The notes under the pieces: generated by a model | What the model saw: the letters and a program-made list of their open reading frames with translations, nothing else | What the model was told of the DNA's origin: nothing | Databases searched by the model: none | NCBI RefSeq assembly: GCF_021582895.2 | Contig: NZ_CP091139.2 | Location: forward strand, 124,001-188,000 | From: Microbacterium elymi | GTDB lineage: Bacteria; Actinomycetota; Actinomycetes; Actinomycetales; Microbacteriaceae | Length of the DNA: 64,000 nt | Reading direction: 5' to 3' | Translations under genes and position numbers: made by a program | Shown: positions 40,361 to 51,285 of the stretch, piece after piece | Numbering within the stretch: position 1 is the first letter of the stretch | Layout: the number at the start of each line of letters is the position of its first letter

Positions 40361-40408
40361 GGAGGACCCCGTCCTCCTTGCGGAGGACGTGCGGCCGCGC
40401 ACGCGGCC
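40361..40408. promoter_or_regulatory. GGAGGAC/GTCCTCC repeat cluster upstream of the two-component system
   Basis: In the divergent region between the membrane-protein gene and the histidine kinase gene: GGAGGAC (40361-40367), GTCCTCC (40371-40377), GGAGGAC (40382-40388). The central element can pair perfectly with either neighbour (loops of 3 or 4 nt). GGCCGC/GCGGCC (around 40393-40408) forms another inverted repeat close to the kinase start. Candidate operator for the downstream response regulator, or alternative RNA hairpins. Confidence 0.45.
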
Positions 40409-40421
40409 ATAGAGTGGCGCC

Positions 40422-41571
40422 ATGCAGCAGGTGCGCGCAAGCGCTGCGCCGTTTCGGGCTCGCCACGGTCGCCGGCGTGCCGGCGCCCGACGCGGCGCTG
40501 GCGGGGCTGTTCGTCGTCATCGCTGTTCTCAGCGTGCTTACCGGCAATCCCGCCGAAGGACCCCTCGCGCTGACCCTGCCGGTCGCGGTTCTCTCGGCCG
40601 GCTCGCTGGCCTGGCGAGTGCGCTCCCCGCTCGTGTGCATCGGACTTCTCATCGTGACGGGCTTCGTCCAGACGCTGCTGTCCCAGCCGCCCGGCTCGCT
40701 GTGGTCGCTGGCCGTGTACGCGATCGGCATGTACTCGCTGGCCGCGCACTGCACCGAGGGGGTCGCGGCGGTTGCCGGCGTCGTGTTCGTCGCGTCCCTG
40801 CTGATCCAGGAGCGCATCGGGAACGGCATCGACTTCCTCTTCATCGTCCTGCTGTTCGGGGGGCTGTGGCTGCTCGGTCGCGCCAGCCGGTACTGGCGGC
40901 TGCGGGTGAGCTCTGCCGAGCGTCGCCAGCAGGATGCCGCACGCCTGGCGACCGCGCAGGAGCGCGTGCGCATCGCACGGGAGCTGCATGACGTCGTGGC
41001 GCACAGTCTCAGCGTGATCGCGGTGCAGTCCGATGCCGCGCAGGCCGCGCTGGCCAAGGACCCGGCGCGGGCGGCCGCGCCGGTGGAGGCCATCGGCGCG
41101 ACCGCGCGCCAGGCGCTCACCGAGATCCGGTCGCTGCTGGACGTGCTGCGTGCCGACGACGGCGCCGACGCCATCGGGGTGGCCGCGATCGCCCAGCTCG
41201 CCGAGCGCGCACGGGCCGCGGGGGTGGATGTCACCCTGGACGTGCAGGACCTGACCGCTGCGCTGCCGGCAGCGGTGGACCTGGTCGCCTACCGCACGGT
41301 GCAGGAGGGGCTGACCAACGCGCTGCACCACGCACCGGGCGCGTCGGTGCAGGTGGGTGTGCGGCGTGCGGCGTCCGTCCTGCACATCGAGGTGCGCAAC
41401 GGGCCCAGCACGAAGCGACCCGCACTGTCGGCATCCACCGGGTACGGCCTGGTCGGGATCGCGGAGCGGGTGCGGACGCTGGGCGGCCGGCTGCGCACCG
41501 CGCCGACGCCGGAGGGCGGGTTCGCGCTGACGGTGGACATCCCGCTGGACGACGAGGGAGCCGACTCATGA
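40422..41571 (+). CDS. Two-component sensor histidine kinase (NarL/DesK type, frameshifted)
   Basis: About 382 residues. The N-terminal half has about five membrane helices (VIAVLSVLTG; LTLPVAVLSAGSLAW; LVCIGLLIVTGFVQTLL; VAAVAGVVFVASLL; IDFLFIVLLFGGLWLLG). Then a HisKA_3 dimerisation box RIARELHDVVAHSLSVIAVQ with the phospho-His, and a C-terminal HATPase with YRTVQEGLTNALHHAPGA and GYGLVGIAERV. An extra A near 40440 (GCGCAAGCGC for GCGCAGCGC) breaks the frame after six residues from ATG 40422. The stop overlaps the response-regulator start (ATGA). Confidence 0.9.
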
Positions 41572-42251
41572 TCCGCGTGCTCATCGCCGATGACCAGCTC
41601 CTCGTGCGCACCGGCTTCCGCCTGATCCTCGACCTCGAATCCGACATGGATGTCGTCGGTGAGGCGGCCGACGGCCGGGAGTGCCTCGACGTGGCGCACG
41701 CGCGGCATCCGGACGTCGTCCTGATGGACATCCGGATGCCGGTCATGGACGGCATCGAAGCGACCCGGCGGCTGTCGGCCGAAGGCGGCGGCGCGCGCAT
41801 CCTGATCCTGACCACGTTCGACGCCGACGAGTACGTCTACGACGCGCTGCGGGCGGGGGCGACCGGATTCCTGCTCAAGGACGCGCCGCGCGAGCAGCTC
41901 GTCTCGGCGATCCGACAGGTGGCCGCGGGTGACGCCCTGCTGGCGCCGACGATCACGCGGCGGCTGATCGAGCGATACGCGGGACGCCCGTCCGAGGCCT
42001 CCGCGAACCGCGCATTCGCGACGCTCACCGACCGCGAGGCCGAGGTGCTGCGGCTCGTCGCGCAGGGTCTGTCCAACGCCGAGATCGCGATGCGGCTGTA
42101 CCTCGGCGAGACCACGGTCAAGACCCACGTGGCGCGGATGCTCGCCAAGCTCGGCGTCCGAGACCGGGTCCAGGCGGTGGTCCTCGCGTACGAGTCCGGC
42201 TTCGTCCGGTCCGGCGGCGATCCGGCACCCGGCCGGCCGGGTCCCCTCTGA
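41568..42251 (+). CDS. LuxR/NarL-family response regulator
   Basis: 227 residues, intact, ATG start overlapping the kinase stop. Receiver domain with the phosphorylated Asp in VVLMDIRMPVMDG and the conserved Lys in GFLLKDAPREQL. The C-terminal LuxR HTH is LTDREAEVLRLVAQGLSNAEIAMRLYLGETTVKTHVARML. Regulator for the cognate kinase. The binding site may be the repeat cluster at 40361-40408; this is inference from position. Similar pairs control membrane transporters. Confidence 0.93.
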   Translation: MIRVLIADDQLLVRTGFRLILDLESDMDVVGEAADGRECLDVAHARHPDVVLMDIRMPVMDGIEATRRLSAEGGGARILILTTFDADEYVYDALRAGATGFLLKDAPREQLVSAIRQVAAGDALLAPTITRRLIERYAGRPSEASANRAFATLTDREAEVLRLVAQGLSNAEIAMRLYLGETTVKTHVARMLAKLGVRDRVQAVVLAYESGFVRSGGDPAPGRPGPL

Positions 42252-42260
42252 CCGGCGGGG

Positions 42261-43820
42261 TCAGCGCCCGCCGAGCAGCTTCTGCACCTCGGCGAGGTCG
42301 CTCTCGGTGGGAGCGCCCGTGCCGGCGGCCTTGCCCGATCCGAGCCCGAAGCCTGATCCGGTGGGGGCGGCCGGCTCCGCGGCGATCCCGGCGTTCTCGG
42401 CGGCCCGGCGGGCGGGGTTGCCCGATCGCGACCCCTTCTTCTTCTGCTGCCTGCCGCGCTTGCTGGAAGCGCCCGGCTTGCCCATCGAGCCCATGCCGGG
42501 GACGTTGGGCACGCCACCGCGGGCGACCGTCTTCATCATCTTCGCGGCCTGCTCGAACCGCTGGACGAGCTGGTTCACGTCGGTGACGGTCATCCCCGAT
42601 CCGCGCGCGATGCGCAGGCGCCGCGAGCCGTTCAGCAGCTTCGTGCTCCGTCGCTCGCTCGGGGTCATCGATCGGATGATCGCCTCGGTGCGGTCGATCT
42701 CGCGCTCGTCGAAGTCGTCCAGCTGCTGCTTCATCTGGCCCATGCCCGGCAGCATGCCGAGCATCTTCTTCATCGAGCCCATCTTGCGCATCTGCTGCAT
42801 CTGCTCGAGGAAGTCCTCGAGCGTGAACTGCTCGGTCGCCAGCTTGTCCGCGACCTTGCGGGCCTCCTCCTCGTCGAAGGCCTCCTGCGCCTGCTCGATC
42901 AGGGTGAGGATGTCGCCGAGGTCCAGGATGCGGCTGGCCATGCGGTCCGGGTGGAACGGCTCCAGGTCGTCCAGGCCCTCGCCCGTGGACGCGTAGATGA
43001 TGGGGCGTCCGGTCATGGACGCCACCGACAGCGCGGCACCGCCCCGGGCGTCGCCGTCGAGCTTGGACAGCACGACACCGGTGAAGTCGACCCCGTCCTG
43101 GAACGCCTTGGCCGTGTTCACGGCATCCTGTCCGATCATCGCGTCGATGACGAACAGGACCTCGTCCGGCTCGGTGGCGGCACGGATGTCGGCGGCCTGC
43201 TTCATCAGCTCGGCGTCCACGCCGAGCCGGCCGGCGGTGTCGATGATGACGACGTCGTGCTGGGCCCGTCGCGCCTGCTCGACGCCGTCCCGGGCCACCC
43301 GCACCGGATCGCCGACGCCGTTGCCGGGCTGGGGTGCGTAGATGGTCGCCCCAGCCTGCTCGGCGACCACCTGCAGCTGGTTGACGGCGTTCGGCCGCTG
43401 CAGGTCGGCGGCGACCAGCAGGGGCGTGTGCCCGTCCTTCTCCAGCATCTTCGCGAGCTTGCCGGCGAACGTGGTCTTGCCCGACCCCTGGAGGCCGGCG
43501 AGCATGATCACGGTCGGCGGGTTCTTCGCGAACTGCAGCCGACGCTGCTGGCCGCCCAGGATGCCGACGAGCTCCTCGTTGACGATCTGCACGACCTGCT
43601 GGGCGGGGTTCAGAGCCCGGCTCACCTCGTCGCCGAGCGCACGCTCGCGCACGGTGGCGGTGAAGTCCTTCACCACCGACAGCGCGACGTCGGCGTCCAG
43701 CAGCGCGCGACGGATCTCGCGGACGGTGCCGTCGACGTCGGCGGGCGAGAGCTTGCCCTTGGTGCGGAGGTTCCGGAAGGTCTCGGTGAGCCGGTCGGAG
43801 AGGGTGCCGAAGGTAGCCAT
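42261..43820 (-). CDS. ffh: Signal recognition particle GTPase Ffh
   Basis: 519 residues, intact, ATG start. NG domain: MLAGLQGSGKTTFAGKLAK, the DTAGRLGVD motif, LSKLDGDARGGAAL and GEGLDDLEPF. M domain: methionine-rich (DFLEQMQQMRKMGSMKKMLGMLPGM), RIARGSG for 4.5S RNA binding, and an extended Gly/Lys-rich C-terminus. Targets nascent membrane and secreted proteins to FtsY, whose gene is at 46.7-47.6 kb. No 4.5S RNA gene is seen in the window. Confidence 0.96.
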   Translation of the reverse strand: MATFGTLSDRLTETFRNLRTKGKLSPADVDGTVREIRRALLDADVALSVVKDFTATVRERALGDEVSRALNPAQQVVQIVNEELVGILGGQQRRLQFAKNPPTVIMLAGLQGSGKTTFAGKLAKMLEKDGHTPLLVAADLQRPNAVNQLQVVAEQAGATIYAPQPGNGVGDPVRVARDGVEQARRAQHDVVIIDTAGRLGVDAELMKQAADIRAATEPDEVLFVIDAMIGQDAVNTAKAFQDGVDFTGVVLSKLDGDARGGAALSVASMTGRPIIYASTGEGLDDLEPFHPDRMASRILDLGDILTLIEQAQEAFDEEEARKVADKLATEQFTLEDFLEQMQQMRKMGSMKKMLGMLPGMGQMKQQLDDFDEREIDRTEAIIRSMTPSERRSTKLLNGSRRLRIARGSGMTVTDVNQLVQRFEQAAKMMKTVARGGVPNVPGMGSMGKPGASSKRGRQQKKKGSRSGNPARRAAENAGIAAEPAAPTGSGFGLGSGKAAGTGAPTESDLAEVQKLLGGR

Positions 43821-43832
43821 GATCCCCCGATT

Positions 43833-44429
43833 CTACGGGAGCGGATGCCGGGGCCCGGCCGTCGGCGCGGCTCCCAGCGCGATGTCGAGGGCCTCGGCGA
43901 GCACTCCGGCCAGTGCGCTGCGGCCCGGGCCGGCTTCGGCCCAGTCCCAGACCGCCGCCAGCACCGCACCGGCCACGCCCGCCGCGCGCACCTCGGCCCT
44001 CAGCGGCACGGCGCCGTCGCCGCGCATCCGGTCGGCGACCGCACGCGCGAGCCGCGCCTGCCGGATCGCCCGCTCGCGCTCCAGCTCCTCGCCCAGCCCC
44101 ATCACGTCGGCGTTGGCGACGGCCAGCGCGAGGCTGTCCGGGGCGAAGTCGGCGGCGATCCCGCGCATCGCCTCGCGCACCGACACCCCGGCACGCAGGC
44201 TTTCGACCGCGGCATCCAGCCGCTCGTCGAAGGCCGCCCACAGGATGTCGCCCTTGGCCGAGAAGTAGTTGAAGAAGCTGGACCGGCTGACGCCGGCCCG
44301 GGTGGTGATGTCGGCCACGGAGGTCGCGTGATAGCCCTGCTCGAGGAACAGCTCGCAGGCGGCCTCGGCCAGCGTCTCGCGAGACGAGGCGCGCGGACGG
44401 CCGGCGCGGGCCTCGGGCGATGCGGACAT
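43833..44429 (-). CDS. TetR-family transcriptional regulator
   Basis: 198 residues, intact, ATG start at 44429. N-terminal [51 protein letters not shown], which is the standard TetR_N layout. The C-terminal ligand/dimer domain is helical and of unknown ligand. Divergent from lipB; the intergenic region holds a perfect palindrome (44484-44504) that is probably its operator and overlaps a possible lipB -10 box. Confidence 0.9.
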   Translation of the reverse strand: MSASPEARAGRPRASSRETLAEAACELFLEQGYHATSVADITTRAGVSRSSFFNYFSAKGDILWAAFDERLDAAVESLRAGVSVREAMRGIAADFAPDSLALAVANADVMGLGEELERERAIRQARLARAVADRMRGDGAVPLRAEVRAAGVAGAVLAAVWDWAEAGPGRSALAGVLAEALDIALGAAPTAGPRHPLP

Positions 44430-44483
44430 GTCCCCAGGGTACGGGCGGCGCGTGCGGGTCGGCACGCGGCGACCGGAGGCGTA

Positions 44484-44504
44484 TTGTTGGACCGCAGCCA
44501 ACAA
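44484..44504. promoter_or_regulatory. Palindromic operator between tetR and lipB
   Basis: TTGTTGG-N7-CCAACAA, a perfect 7+7 inverted repeat of 21 bp. It is 54 bp upstream of the TetR-family gene start and 20 bp upstream of the lipB GTG. A TATTGT element (44482-44487) that could be the lipB -10 overlaps its left half, so binding would be expected to block lipB transcription. Typical TetR operators are 15-25 bp palindromes. Confidence 0.65.
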
Positions 44505-44524
44505 CACGCATCGCAGGAGGATCC

Positions 44525-45162
44525 GTGCTCGACATCCTGAACGCCGGACTCGCGCCGGCCCTGGTCCCGTACCGCGACGGCTGGGCGCTGAGCGCCGCGT
44601 CCACGACGAGGTCGTCCGCGGCATCCGGCGCGACACGCTGATCGTGCTCGAGCACGAGGCGGTGTACACGGCCGGAAAGCGCACCGAGCCGCACGAGCGG
44701 CCGCAGGACGGCACGGAAGTGATCGATGTCGATCGCGGCGGAAAGATCACCTGGCACGGACCCGGGCAGCTGGTGGGCTATCCGATCGTGCGGCTGGGCG
44801 AGCCGATCGACGTGGTCGCACACGTGCGGCGACTGGAGCGGCTGCTCGATCGGGATCCTCCATCCGCTCGGCGTCGACGGATACCAGGTCGAGGGCCGCA
44901 GCGGCGTCTGGGTGCGCCGCGGCCCGTCCGAAGACAAGGTCGCCGCCATCGGCGTGCGGGTGGAGAAGGGCGTGACGATGCACGGCTTCGCGATCAACTG
45001 CGACAACGCACTCGCCGGCTTCCGCGGCATCATCCCATGCGGGATCGCCGACGCCGGGGTCACCACCGTGACCGAGGTGGTCGGGCGCGACGTCTCCCCG
45101 CCGAGATCCTCGATGCGGTCTCGGCGACGTTCGCGGCCGAATACTCCGGGGTGCTGGCATGA
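44525..45162 (+). CDS. lipB: Octanoyltransferase LipB (frameshifted)
   Basis: Transfers octanoate from ACP to lipoyl domains, the first step of lipoate synthesis. About 212 residues. Signature: [73 protein letters not shown], and [15 protein letters not shown] with the catalytic Cys; Lys in DKVAAIG. Three breaks: one G lost near 44596, an extra C near 44847 (GCTCGATC for GCTGATC), one C lost near 45100. GTG start at 44525 with AGGAGG six bases upstream. The stop overlaps lipA (ATGA). Confidence 0.92.
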
Positions 45163-46154
45163 GCGCGGCGGTCCCGGAGGGGCGCCGGCTTGCGGCTCGA
45201 GGTGCGCAACGCGCAGACCCCGATCGAGCGCAAGCCGGAGTGGATCCGCACCACGGCGAAAATGGGTCCGCAATACACCGAGCTTGCACCAGCTGGTCAA
45301 GGACGAAGGGCTGCACACCGTCTGCCAGGAGGCCGGCTGCCGAACATCTACGAGTGCTGGGAAGATCGCGAGGCGACGTTCCTGATCGGCGGTTCGCAGT
45401 GCACGAGGCGCTGCGACTTCTGCCAGATCGACACCGGCAAGCCCGCCGACTTCGACGCGGACGAACCGCGCCGGGTCGCCGAGAGCGTGCGCCGGATGGG
45501 GCTCGATATGCGACCGTGACGTGCGTGGCCCGCGACGACCTGGATGACGGCGGCGCCTGGCTGAACGCCGAGACGGTCCGGCAGATCCACGAGGTCAACC
45601 CCGGCACCGGCGTCGAGCTCTTGGCGACCGATTTCAACGGCATCCCGGCGCTCCTGTCCGAGGTCTTCCAGGCTCGGCCCGAGGTGTTCGCGCACAACGT
45701 CGAGACCGTGCCCCGCCTGTTCAAGCGCGTGCGCCCCGCGTTCCGATACGAACGTTCCCTGGATGTCCTCACCCAGGCGCGCGACGCGGGACTGATCACG
45801 AAGTCGAACCTCATCCTCGGCATGGGCGAAGAGCCGGACGAGGTGGTCCGCGCCCTGGCCGACCTGCGCGAGGCCGGCTGCGACATCATCACCATCACCC
45901 AGTACCTGCGCCCCTCTCCTCGCCATCTGCCGGTGGCGCGGTGGGTCAAGCCCGACGAGTTCGTCGCGTTCAAGGAGGAGGCCGAGCGGATCGGGTTCCT
46001 CGGCGTGCTGGCCGGACCCCTCGTCCGCTCCTCGTATCGGGCTGGGCGCCTCTGGGCGCAGTCGATGCTCACGCAGGGCCGCGACATCCCGCCCCACCTC
46101 GCGCACATCGCCGCGGACGTGCACGCCGAGCGCGGGTTCGCCCAGGCGGTGTGA
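45159..46154 (+). CDS. lipA: Lipoyl synthase LipA (multiply frameshifted)
   Basis: Radical-SAM enzyme that inserts two sulfurs into octanoyl groups. About 331 residues. Auxiliary cluster cysteines are in CQEAGCPNIYECW, the radical-SAM triad is [11 protein letters not shown], and the late VRSSYRAG supplies the conserved Ser. Four breaks in the first 350 bp: near 45190 and 45285 (extra T in GCTTGCGG and GCTTGCAC), one C lost near 45343, one T lost near 45508 (GATATGCG for GATTATGCG). The rest is open to the stop at 46154. ATG start overlaps lipB. Confidence 0.92.
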   Translation: MSAAVPEGRRLAARGAQRADPDRAQAGVDPHHGENGSAIHRACTSWSRTKGCTPSARRPAAEHLRVLGRSRGDVPDRRFAVHEALRLLPDRHRQARRLRRGRTAPGRRERAPDGARYATVTCVARDDLDDGGAWLNAETVRQIHEVNPGTGVELLATDFNGIPALLSEVFQARPEVFAHNVETVPRLFKRVRPAFRYERSLDVLTQARDAGLITKSNLILGMGEEPDEVVRALADLREAGCDIITITQYLRPSPRHLPVARWVKPDEFVAFKEEAERIGFLGVLAGPLVRSSYRAGRLWAQSMLTQGRDIPPHLAHIAADVHAERGFAQAV

Positions 46155-46166
46155 TGCCGGGTCGGC

Positions 46167-46664
46167 TCAGTCGGCGCTGGTGACCGACTGCACGTCGCCG
46201 TTGGTGTCCAGGTTCACCAGCAGCACCTCGTCGCTGTCCGGATCCAGCGCGTACTCCATCACGGCGAACGGCTCGGACCCCCCGTGCTCGTCGGCGAGGA
46301 TCGTCATGCTCATCAGCCGGAGCGAGCGGATGACGTCCACGTGCGTGTCGCCGGAGATGTCCACCAGCAGCGCCTCGAGCTCGTCGCCGAGGCTCTCCTG
46401 CTGCTGCAGGATGTACTCGATCACCTCGCTGGTGCGGTCGTCGAGCTCGGAGACCATGGCGTTGCGGGCGGCGCGGTCGACCGTCTCGATCGCGGTGATC
46501 ATGGCGGCCGCCACATCCAGTGCGGCCTGCGACACGTCGTCCTCGTCCGGAGCGGTCAAGTCGACCGAGACCGCCTGGTCGCCCAGCTCGATCGTCTCGG
46601 ACCAGAAGATCGAACCGTCGGGGCCGGATTCGAGAAGTCCGAAGTAGTCGTGTTCGATCGCCAT
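46167..46664 (-). CDS. DUF2004 family protein
   Basis: 165 residues, intact, ATG start. Acidic protein with the family opening AIEHDYFGLLESGPDGSIFWSETIELG and a helical middle. No catalytic motif is evident and the function is unknown. Converges with lipA, 12 bp apart. It follows ftsY. Confidence 0.75.
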   Translation of the reverse strand: MAIEHDYFGLLESGPDGSIFWSETIELGDQAVSVDLTAPDEDDVSQAALDVAAAMITAIETVDRAARNAMVSELDDRTSEVIEYILQQQESLGDELEALLVDISGDTHVDVIRSLRLMSMTILADEHGGSEPFAVMEYALDPDSDEVLLVNLDTNGDVQSVTSAD

Positions 46665-46709
46665 GCCCTTATGAAACCAGGCGTGGCACGGATGCGGTAG
46701 TCCGTCCGC

Positions 46710-47577
46710 TCACTCCACCAGCGCGGCGGCGAACACGTGCGGGGTGAAACCGGTGAGATCCGCGATGCCCTCGCCCTGGCCGAGGAGCTTGACCGGGATG
46801 CCGGTGCGCTCCTGCACCGCGAGGACGAAGCCGCCCTTGGCGGAGCCGTCGAGCTTGGTCAGCACCAGACCGGTCACGCCCGCGTGCTCCAGGAAGGCCT
46901 GCGCCTGCATCACGCCGTTCTGCCCGGTCGTGGCATCCAGCACCAGCAGCACCTCGCTGATCGGGGCCTGCTTCTCGATCACGCGCCGGATCTTGGTGAG
47001 CTCGTCCATCAGGCCGCCCTTGGTGTGCAGCCGGCCGGCGGTGTCGACGATGACGATCTCGGTGCCGTGGGTCTTCGCGTACTCGATGGTCTGGAAGGCG
47101 ACGGATGCCGGGTCCTGGCCCTCCCTGCGGGCGTACGATCGCCGCACCTGCACGCTCGGCCCAGGTCGCGAGCTGGTCCACCGCCGCCGCACGGAACGTG
47201 TCGGCCGCGCCCACCACCACGGAGCGGTCGTAGCGCTGCAGGAACTTCGCGAACTTGCCGATGGTGGTGGTCTTGCCCACCCCGTTCACACCCACCACCA
47301 GCACCACGGCCGGACGCTCGCTGAGGGTCAGGGTGGTGTCGAACGCGGCGAAGTGCTCCTCGAGGGTCTCCACCAGCATCCGCTTCAGATCCTGCGGGTC
47401 GGTCGTGTGGAACCGCTCCACCTTCGCGCGCAGGTCGTCGACGATCCGCTCGGTGATCTCCGGGCCGAAATCAGCCGTCAGCAGCGCCGTCTCCAGGTCG
47501 TCCCAGGTCGTCTCGTCGATCGTCGGCTTGACGAACATGCCGCGCAAGCGCGCGCCCAATGACCACTTCTCCGCCAT
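46710..47577 (-). CDS. ftsY: SRP receptor GTPase FtsY (frameshifted)
   Basis: Membrane-associated partner of Ffh, about 288 residues. It lacks the long acidic A domain of E. coli, as most actinobacteria do. NG motifs: VVLVVGVNGVGKTTTIGKFAKF, GAADTFRAAAVDQL, DTAGRLHTKGGLMDEL, VLTKLDGSAKGGF and GQGEGIADL. One extra base near 47124 (CCTCCCTGCGG for CCTCCTGCGG) breaks the frame between IVRPQ and EGQDPASVAF. ATG start at 47577. Downstream of smc in the same direction. Confidence 0.93.
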
Positions 47578-47628
47578 GCGGTCCAGCCTACGGGGCGCGG
47601 GACTGCGCGCACGCGGAGGCCCTGCCGG

Positions 47629-50600
47629 TCAGACCGCCGCGGGCTCGCTCTCACGGGCCTTGCGGTCGCCGACCCGCTGGCCGACGACCGCCGAGACGCC
47701 GTCCTGGCGCATCGAGACGCCGTAGAGGGCGTCGGCGATCTCCATCGTCCGCTTCTGGTGGGTGATCACGATCAGCTGGCTGGAGACCCGCAGCTGTTCG
47801 AACACGCCCAGCAGCCGGCCGAGGTTCGCATCGTCCAGCGCGGCCTCGACCTCGTCGAGGATGTAGAACGGGCTCGGGCGCGCCTTGAAGATCGCCGTCA
47901 GCAGCGCCACCGCCGCCAGGGAGCGTTCCCCACCGGAGAGCGAGCGACAGGCGCTCGATCTTCTTGCCCACCGGGCGCACCGCCACTTCGATCCCGGTCG
48001 TCAGCGGGTCATCCGGGTTCGTCAGCGAGATCGAGCCGGCGCCGCCGGGGAACAGGATCGGGAAGACCTCTCCGAACGCGACCCGGGTGTCCTCGAAGGC
48101 GGCGAGGAAGATGGACTGCATCCGCTCGTCGAGTTCGTCGATGATCGCCATCAGATCGGTGCGGGTCTGGGTCAGATCACCCAGCTGCTCGGTGAGGAAC
48201 TTGTGACGCTGCTCGAGCGCTTCGAACTCCTCCAGAGCCAGCGGGTTGACCCGGCCGAGCTGTGCGAGCTTGCGCTCCGCCGCCTGCAGCCGTCGTGCCT
48301 GGGTGGCACGGTCGAAGGCGGTCGGGGCATCATCTGGGTCGTCGTCGTTCGGGACCTCCTGATCCGGACCATATTCCGAAACGAGAATATCCTCCTCGAG
48401 TCCGAGTTCGGAGTGCACGCGCTCCAGCAGGCTCGTCACGTGCAGCCGCTTCTCGTGGATCTGCATCTCCAGCCCGTGCACGCTCTCGGTCAGCCCGGCA
48501 AGCCGCTCGCGCACGCCGGCGTCGTCGGCGCGCAGCTGCGCCAGCTCGGCGGTCACCGCCGTCCGCTCGCTCTCGGCCGCGGCCAGCCCCACGCGGGCCT
48601 CGCTGACCGAGCGGTCGATCGAGTCGAGCAGTGCCGGCAGCCGCTCCGCGACCCCGGCGGCCACGTCGCGCTGCGCGCGCCGGATCACGGTGCGGCGGGC
48701 GGCCTCGGCGGCGGCCGCCTTCTCGCGCTCCCGCTGCTGCTCCAGCGATCGGGCGCGGCTCTCCTCGGCACGCACCCGCTCCTTGAGCGTCTCGACCTCC
48801 AGCCGGGCACGCATCTCGGCGTCCCGCGCCGCCTCGAGCTCGTCCAGCAGTCCGTCGCGGGCCGACGCGTCGAGCATCGGGCGCGGCGCCTCCAGCGCGG
48901 CATCCAGCTGCTCCTGCGCCGAGCGGGCGGACGCCTCGGCTTCATCGACGGCGGCTTCGGCCTGGCGCAGAGTGGCCTGCAGGCGGTCGCACTCGGCGAC
49001 GGCGGACTCGTGCCGGACCGTCGCCCGGTTGAGCTTCTCGGCCTGCGCGGCCAGGGCGGCGTCATGCTCCCGCAGGGTCTGCAGCGCGGCCTTCGCACGC
49101 CGACGCGCATCGTCCAGCGCCGTCACCCGCTCGGCCAGCGCCTCGCGCAGCGAGTCGGCGACGACGCGGACCTCGGCGAGGCGCTCGGCCGCGGCATCCC
49201 GTTCGGCCGCCAGCTCCAGACGGGATCGGCCCTGTCCCGAACCCGCACGCACCGTGAACGGCGTCACCACCTCGCCGTCGCCGGTGACCACCGTGATCGT
49301 CCGCCCGGCGGACCGCACGGCCGCCAGAGCCTGCTCCAGGTCGTCGGCGACGTACACCGAGGCCAGCAGCGCACGCACGCCGTCCGGCGCGGTGACCAGG
49401 TCCGCGGCGCGGACCAGTCCGGGCGGGGCCGGCTCGTCGGCGATCGCGACGGTCGCCTCCGCGATCGCGATGTCCACCACGCCCACGTCGCCGTCGCGGG
49501 CGGCGCGGGCCAGCGACAGCGCATCCTCGGCGCGGTCGACCAGCACGCCCTCGGCCAGCGGCCCCAGCGCGGCGGCGATCGCCGCCTCGTGGCCGGGGTG
49601 CACCTGCACGGATTCGAGCACCAGCCCGCGGATGCCGGGGCCGGCGTCCTCGATCAGCTCCGACGCGCCGTTGCGCACGTCCAGCGCCCGTGACAGGGCG
49701 GCGGTCTGGGCGGTCAGCGCGTCCTTCTCCCGCTCGGCGGCGTGCAGCCTCTCGCGCAGCGAGGCCGCCTCGGACTCGGCGTCCGTCGCCTCGCGCTGGC
49801 TGCGCTCATAGGCGGCGGCGTGCTCGGCGGACGCGGCATCCGTCATCGCCTCGGGGTCCAGCGCGGCCAGGGCCTGCTCGGCCTCGCCGCGGCGGGTCAC
49901 GGCGGCATCCAGCGCGGCCTGCTGTCGGGTCACGGCCGTCTGCACGGCCTCCAGGGCGGATGCCGCAGCCTCGGCCGATCCGCGCAGCGCGGTGATCCGC
50001 ATGTCGTGCTCCGAGACCAGGGCGCTCTGCGCGGCGATGTCGGTGTCCAGCGCATCAAGTTCGCCCCGAGCCCGCACGACCTGGACAGCGGCCGCGGCGG
50101 CGGCATCCTGCGCAGCACCGAGACCCGAGGAGATCTCGCCGATCCCGTCCCGCACCTGGTCGATCATCGCCTGCGTCACCGTCGTCTGCACGGCGTGCGC
50201 GTCGTCGTCGTCGGCCAGGAGGGTCAGGCGCTGCCCGGCGAGCGTGTACAGCCCGCGCAAGCGCTCCTGCACCTGCTCCAGCGCGAACACCACGCCACGC
50301 GCCCGGTCCACCGCCTCGGAGCGCTGATCGGCCTCGAGCTCGCCGATCCGGCTGTGCAGGCTGTCCGCGCGATCCTGCAGCACCAGGCGCTCGGAATGCC
50401 GCTCCTGCTCGTTCTGCGCCGCGGCCGCCAGCTCCGCGCGCAGCCCTACCAGCTCGTCGGCGAACAGCCGCGCCTTCGCGTCGCGCACCACCGCGGCGAT
50501 CGTCGCGGCCTCGCGGGCGATCTCGGCCTGGCGTCCGAGCGGCTTGAGCTGACGGCGCAGCTCGCCGGCCAGATCGCTCAGCCGCATCAGGTTCGCCTCC

Positions 50601-51151
50601 ATCGCCTGCAGCTTGCGGACGGTCTTCTCCTTGCGCCGGCGGTGCTTCAGGATGCCGGCGGCCTCTTCGATGAAGCCGCGTCGCTCCTCCGGAGAGGCCT
50701 GCAGGACGGTATCCAGGCGGCCCTGGCCGACGATCACGTGCATCTCGCGGCCGAGGCCGGAGTCACTCAGCAGCTCCTGGACGTCCAGCAGTCGGCAGGA
50801 CTGGCCGTTGATCGCATACTCGCTCGCACCGTTGCGGAACAGCGTGCGGCTGATGGTGACCTCGGCGTAGTCGATCGGCAATGCGCCGTCGGCGTTGTCG
50901 ATCGTCAACTGCACCTCGGCACGCCCGAGCGGGCCGCGAGTGGACGTGCCGGCGAAGATGACGTCCTCCATCTTGCCGCCGCGGAGGGTCTTGGCGCCCT
51001 GCTCGCCCATCACCCAGGCCAGCGCGTCGACGACATTCGACTTGCCCGAGCCGTTCGGCCCGACGATGGCGGTGACCCCGGGCTCCAGGAGGAAGGTCGT
51101 CGACGCGGCGAACGACTTGAAGCCCTTGAGCGTCACGCTCTTCAGGTGCAT
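47629..51151 (-). CDS. smc: Chromosome segregation protein SMC (frameshifted near the C-terminus)
   Basis: About 1,174 residues. Walker A is [23 protein letters not shown]; long coiled coils flank a hinge (about 520-640, [26 protein letters not shown]); the ABC signature [15 protein letters not shown] and Walker [17 protein letters not shown] are at the end. One extra C near 47940 (TCGCTCGCTC for TCGCTGCTC) separates the signature from the rest. ATG start at 51151. Condensin complex; the partners ScpA/ScpB are not in the window. Followed by ftsY, as usual. Confidence 0.96.
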
Positions 51152-51285
51152 GGTCGCGCCTTCCCGCCCCGGTCGATCACCGGAACACGCTACCGGATGC
51201 CGAGGGTCGCACCGCCGCGACGGGCCGCGACGACGGCACTTCCGGTCGCGACACGCCCGACTTCCCTCCGATTCTGCGAATGTGC

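Noticed and set aside
42118..45318. Another open frame of about 1,066 codons on the minus strand across ffh, tetR and lipB
   Set aside because: It is an off-frame shadow of ffh and tetR and antisense to lipB, with Arg/Gly/Ala-rich nonsense composition.
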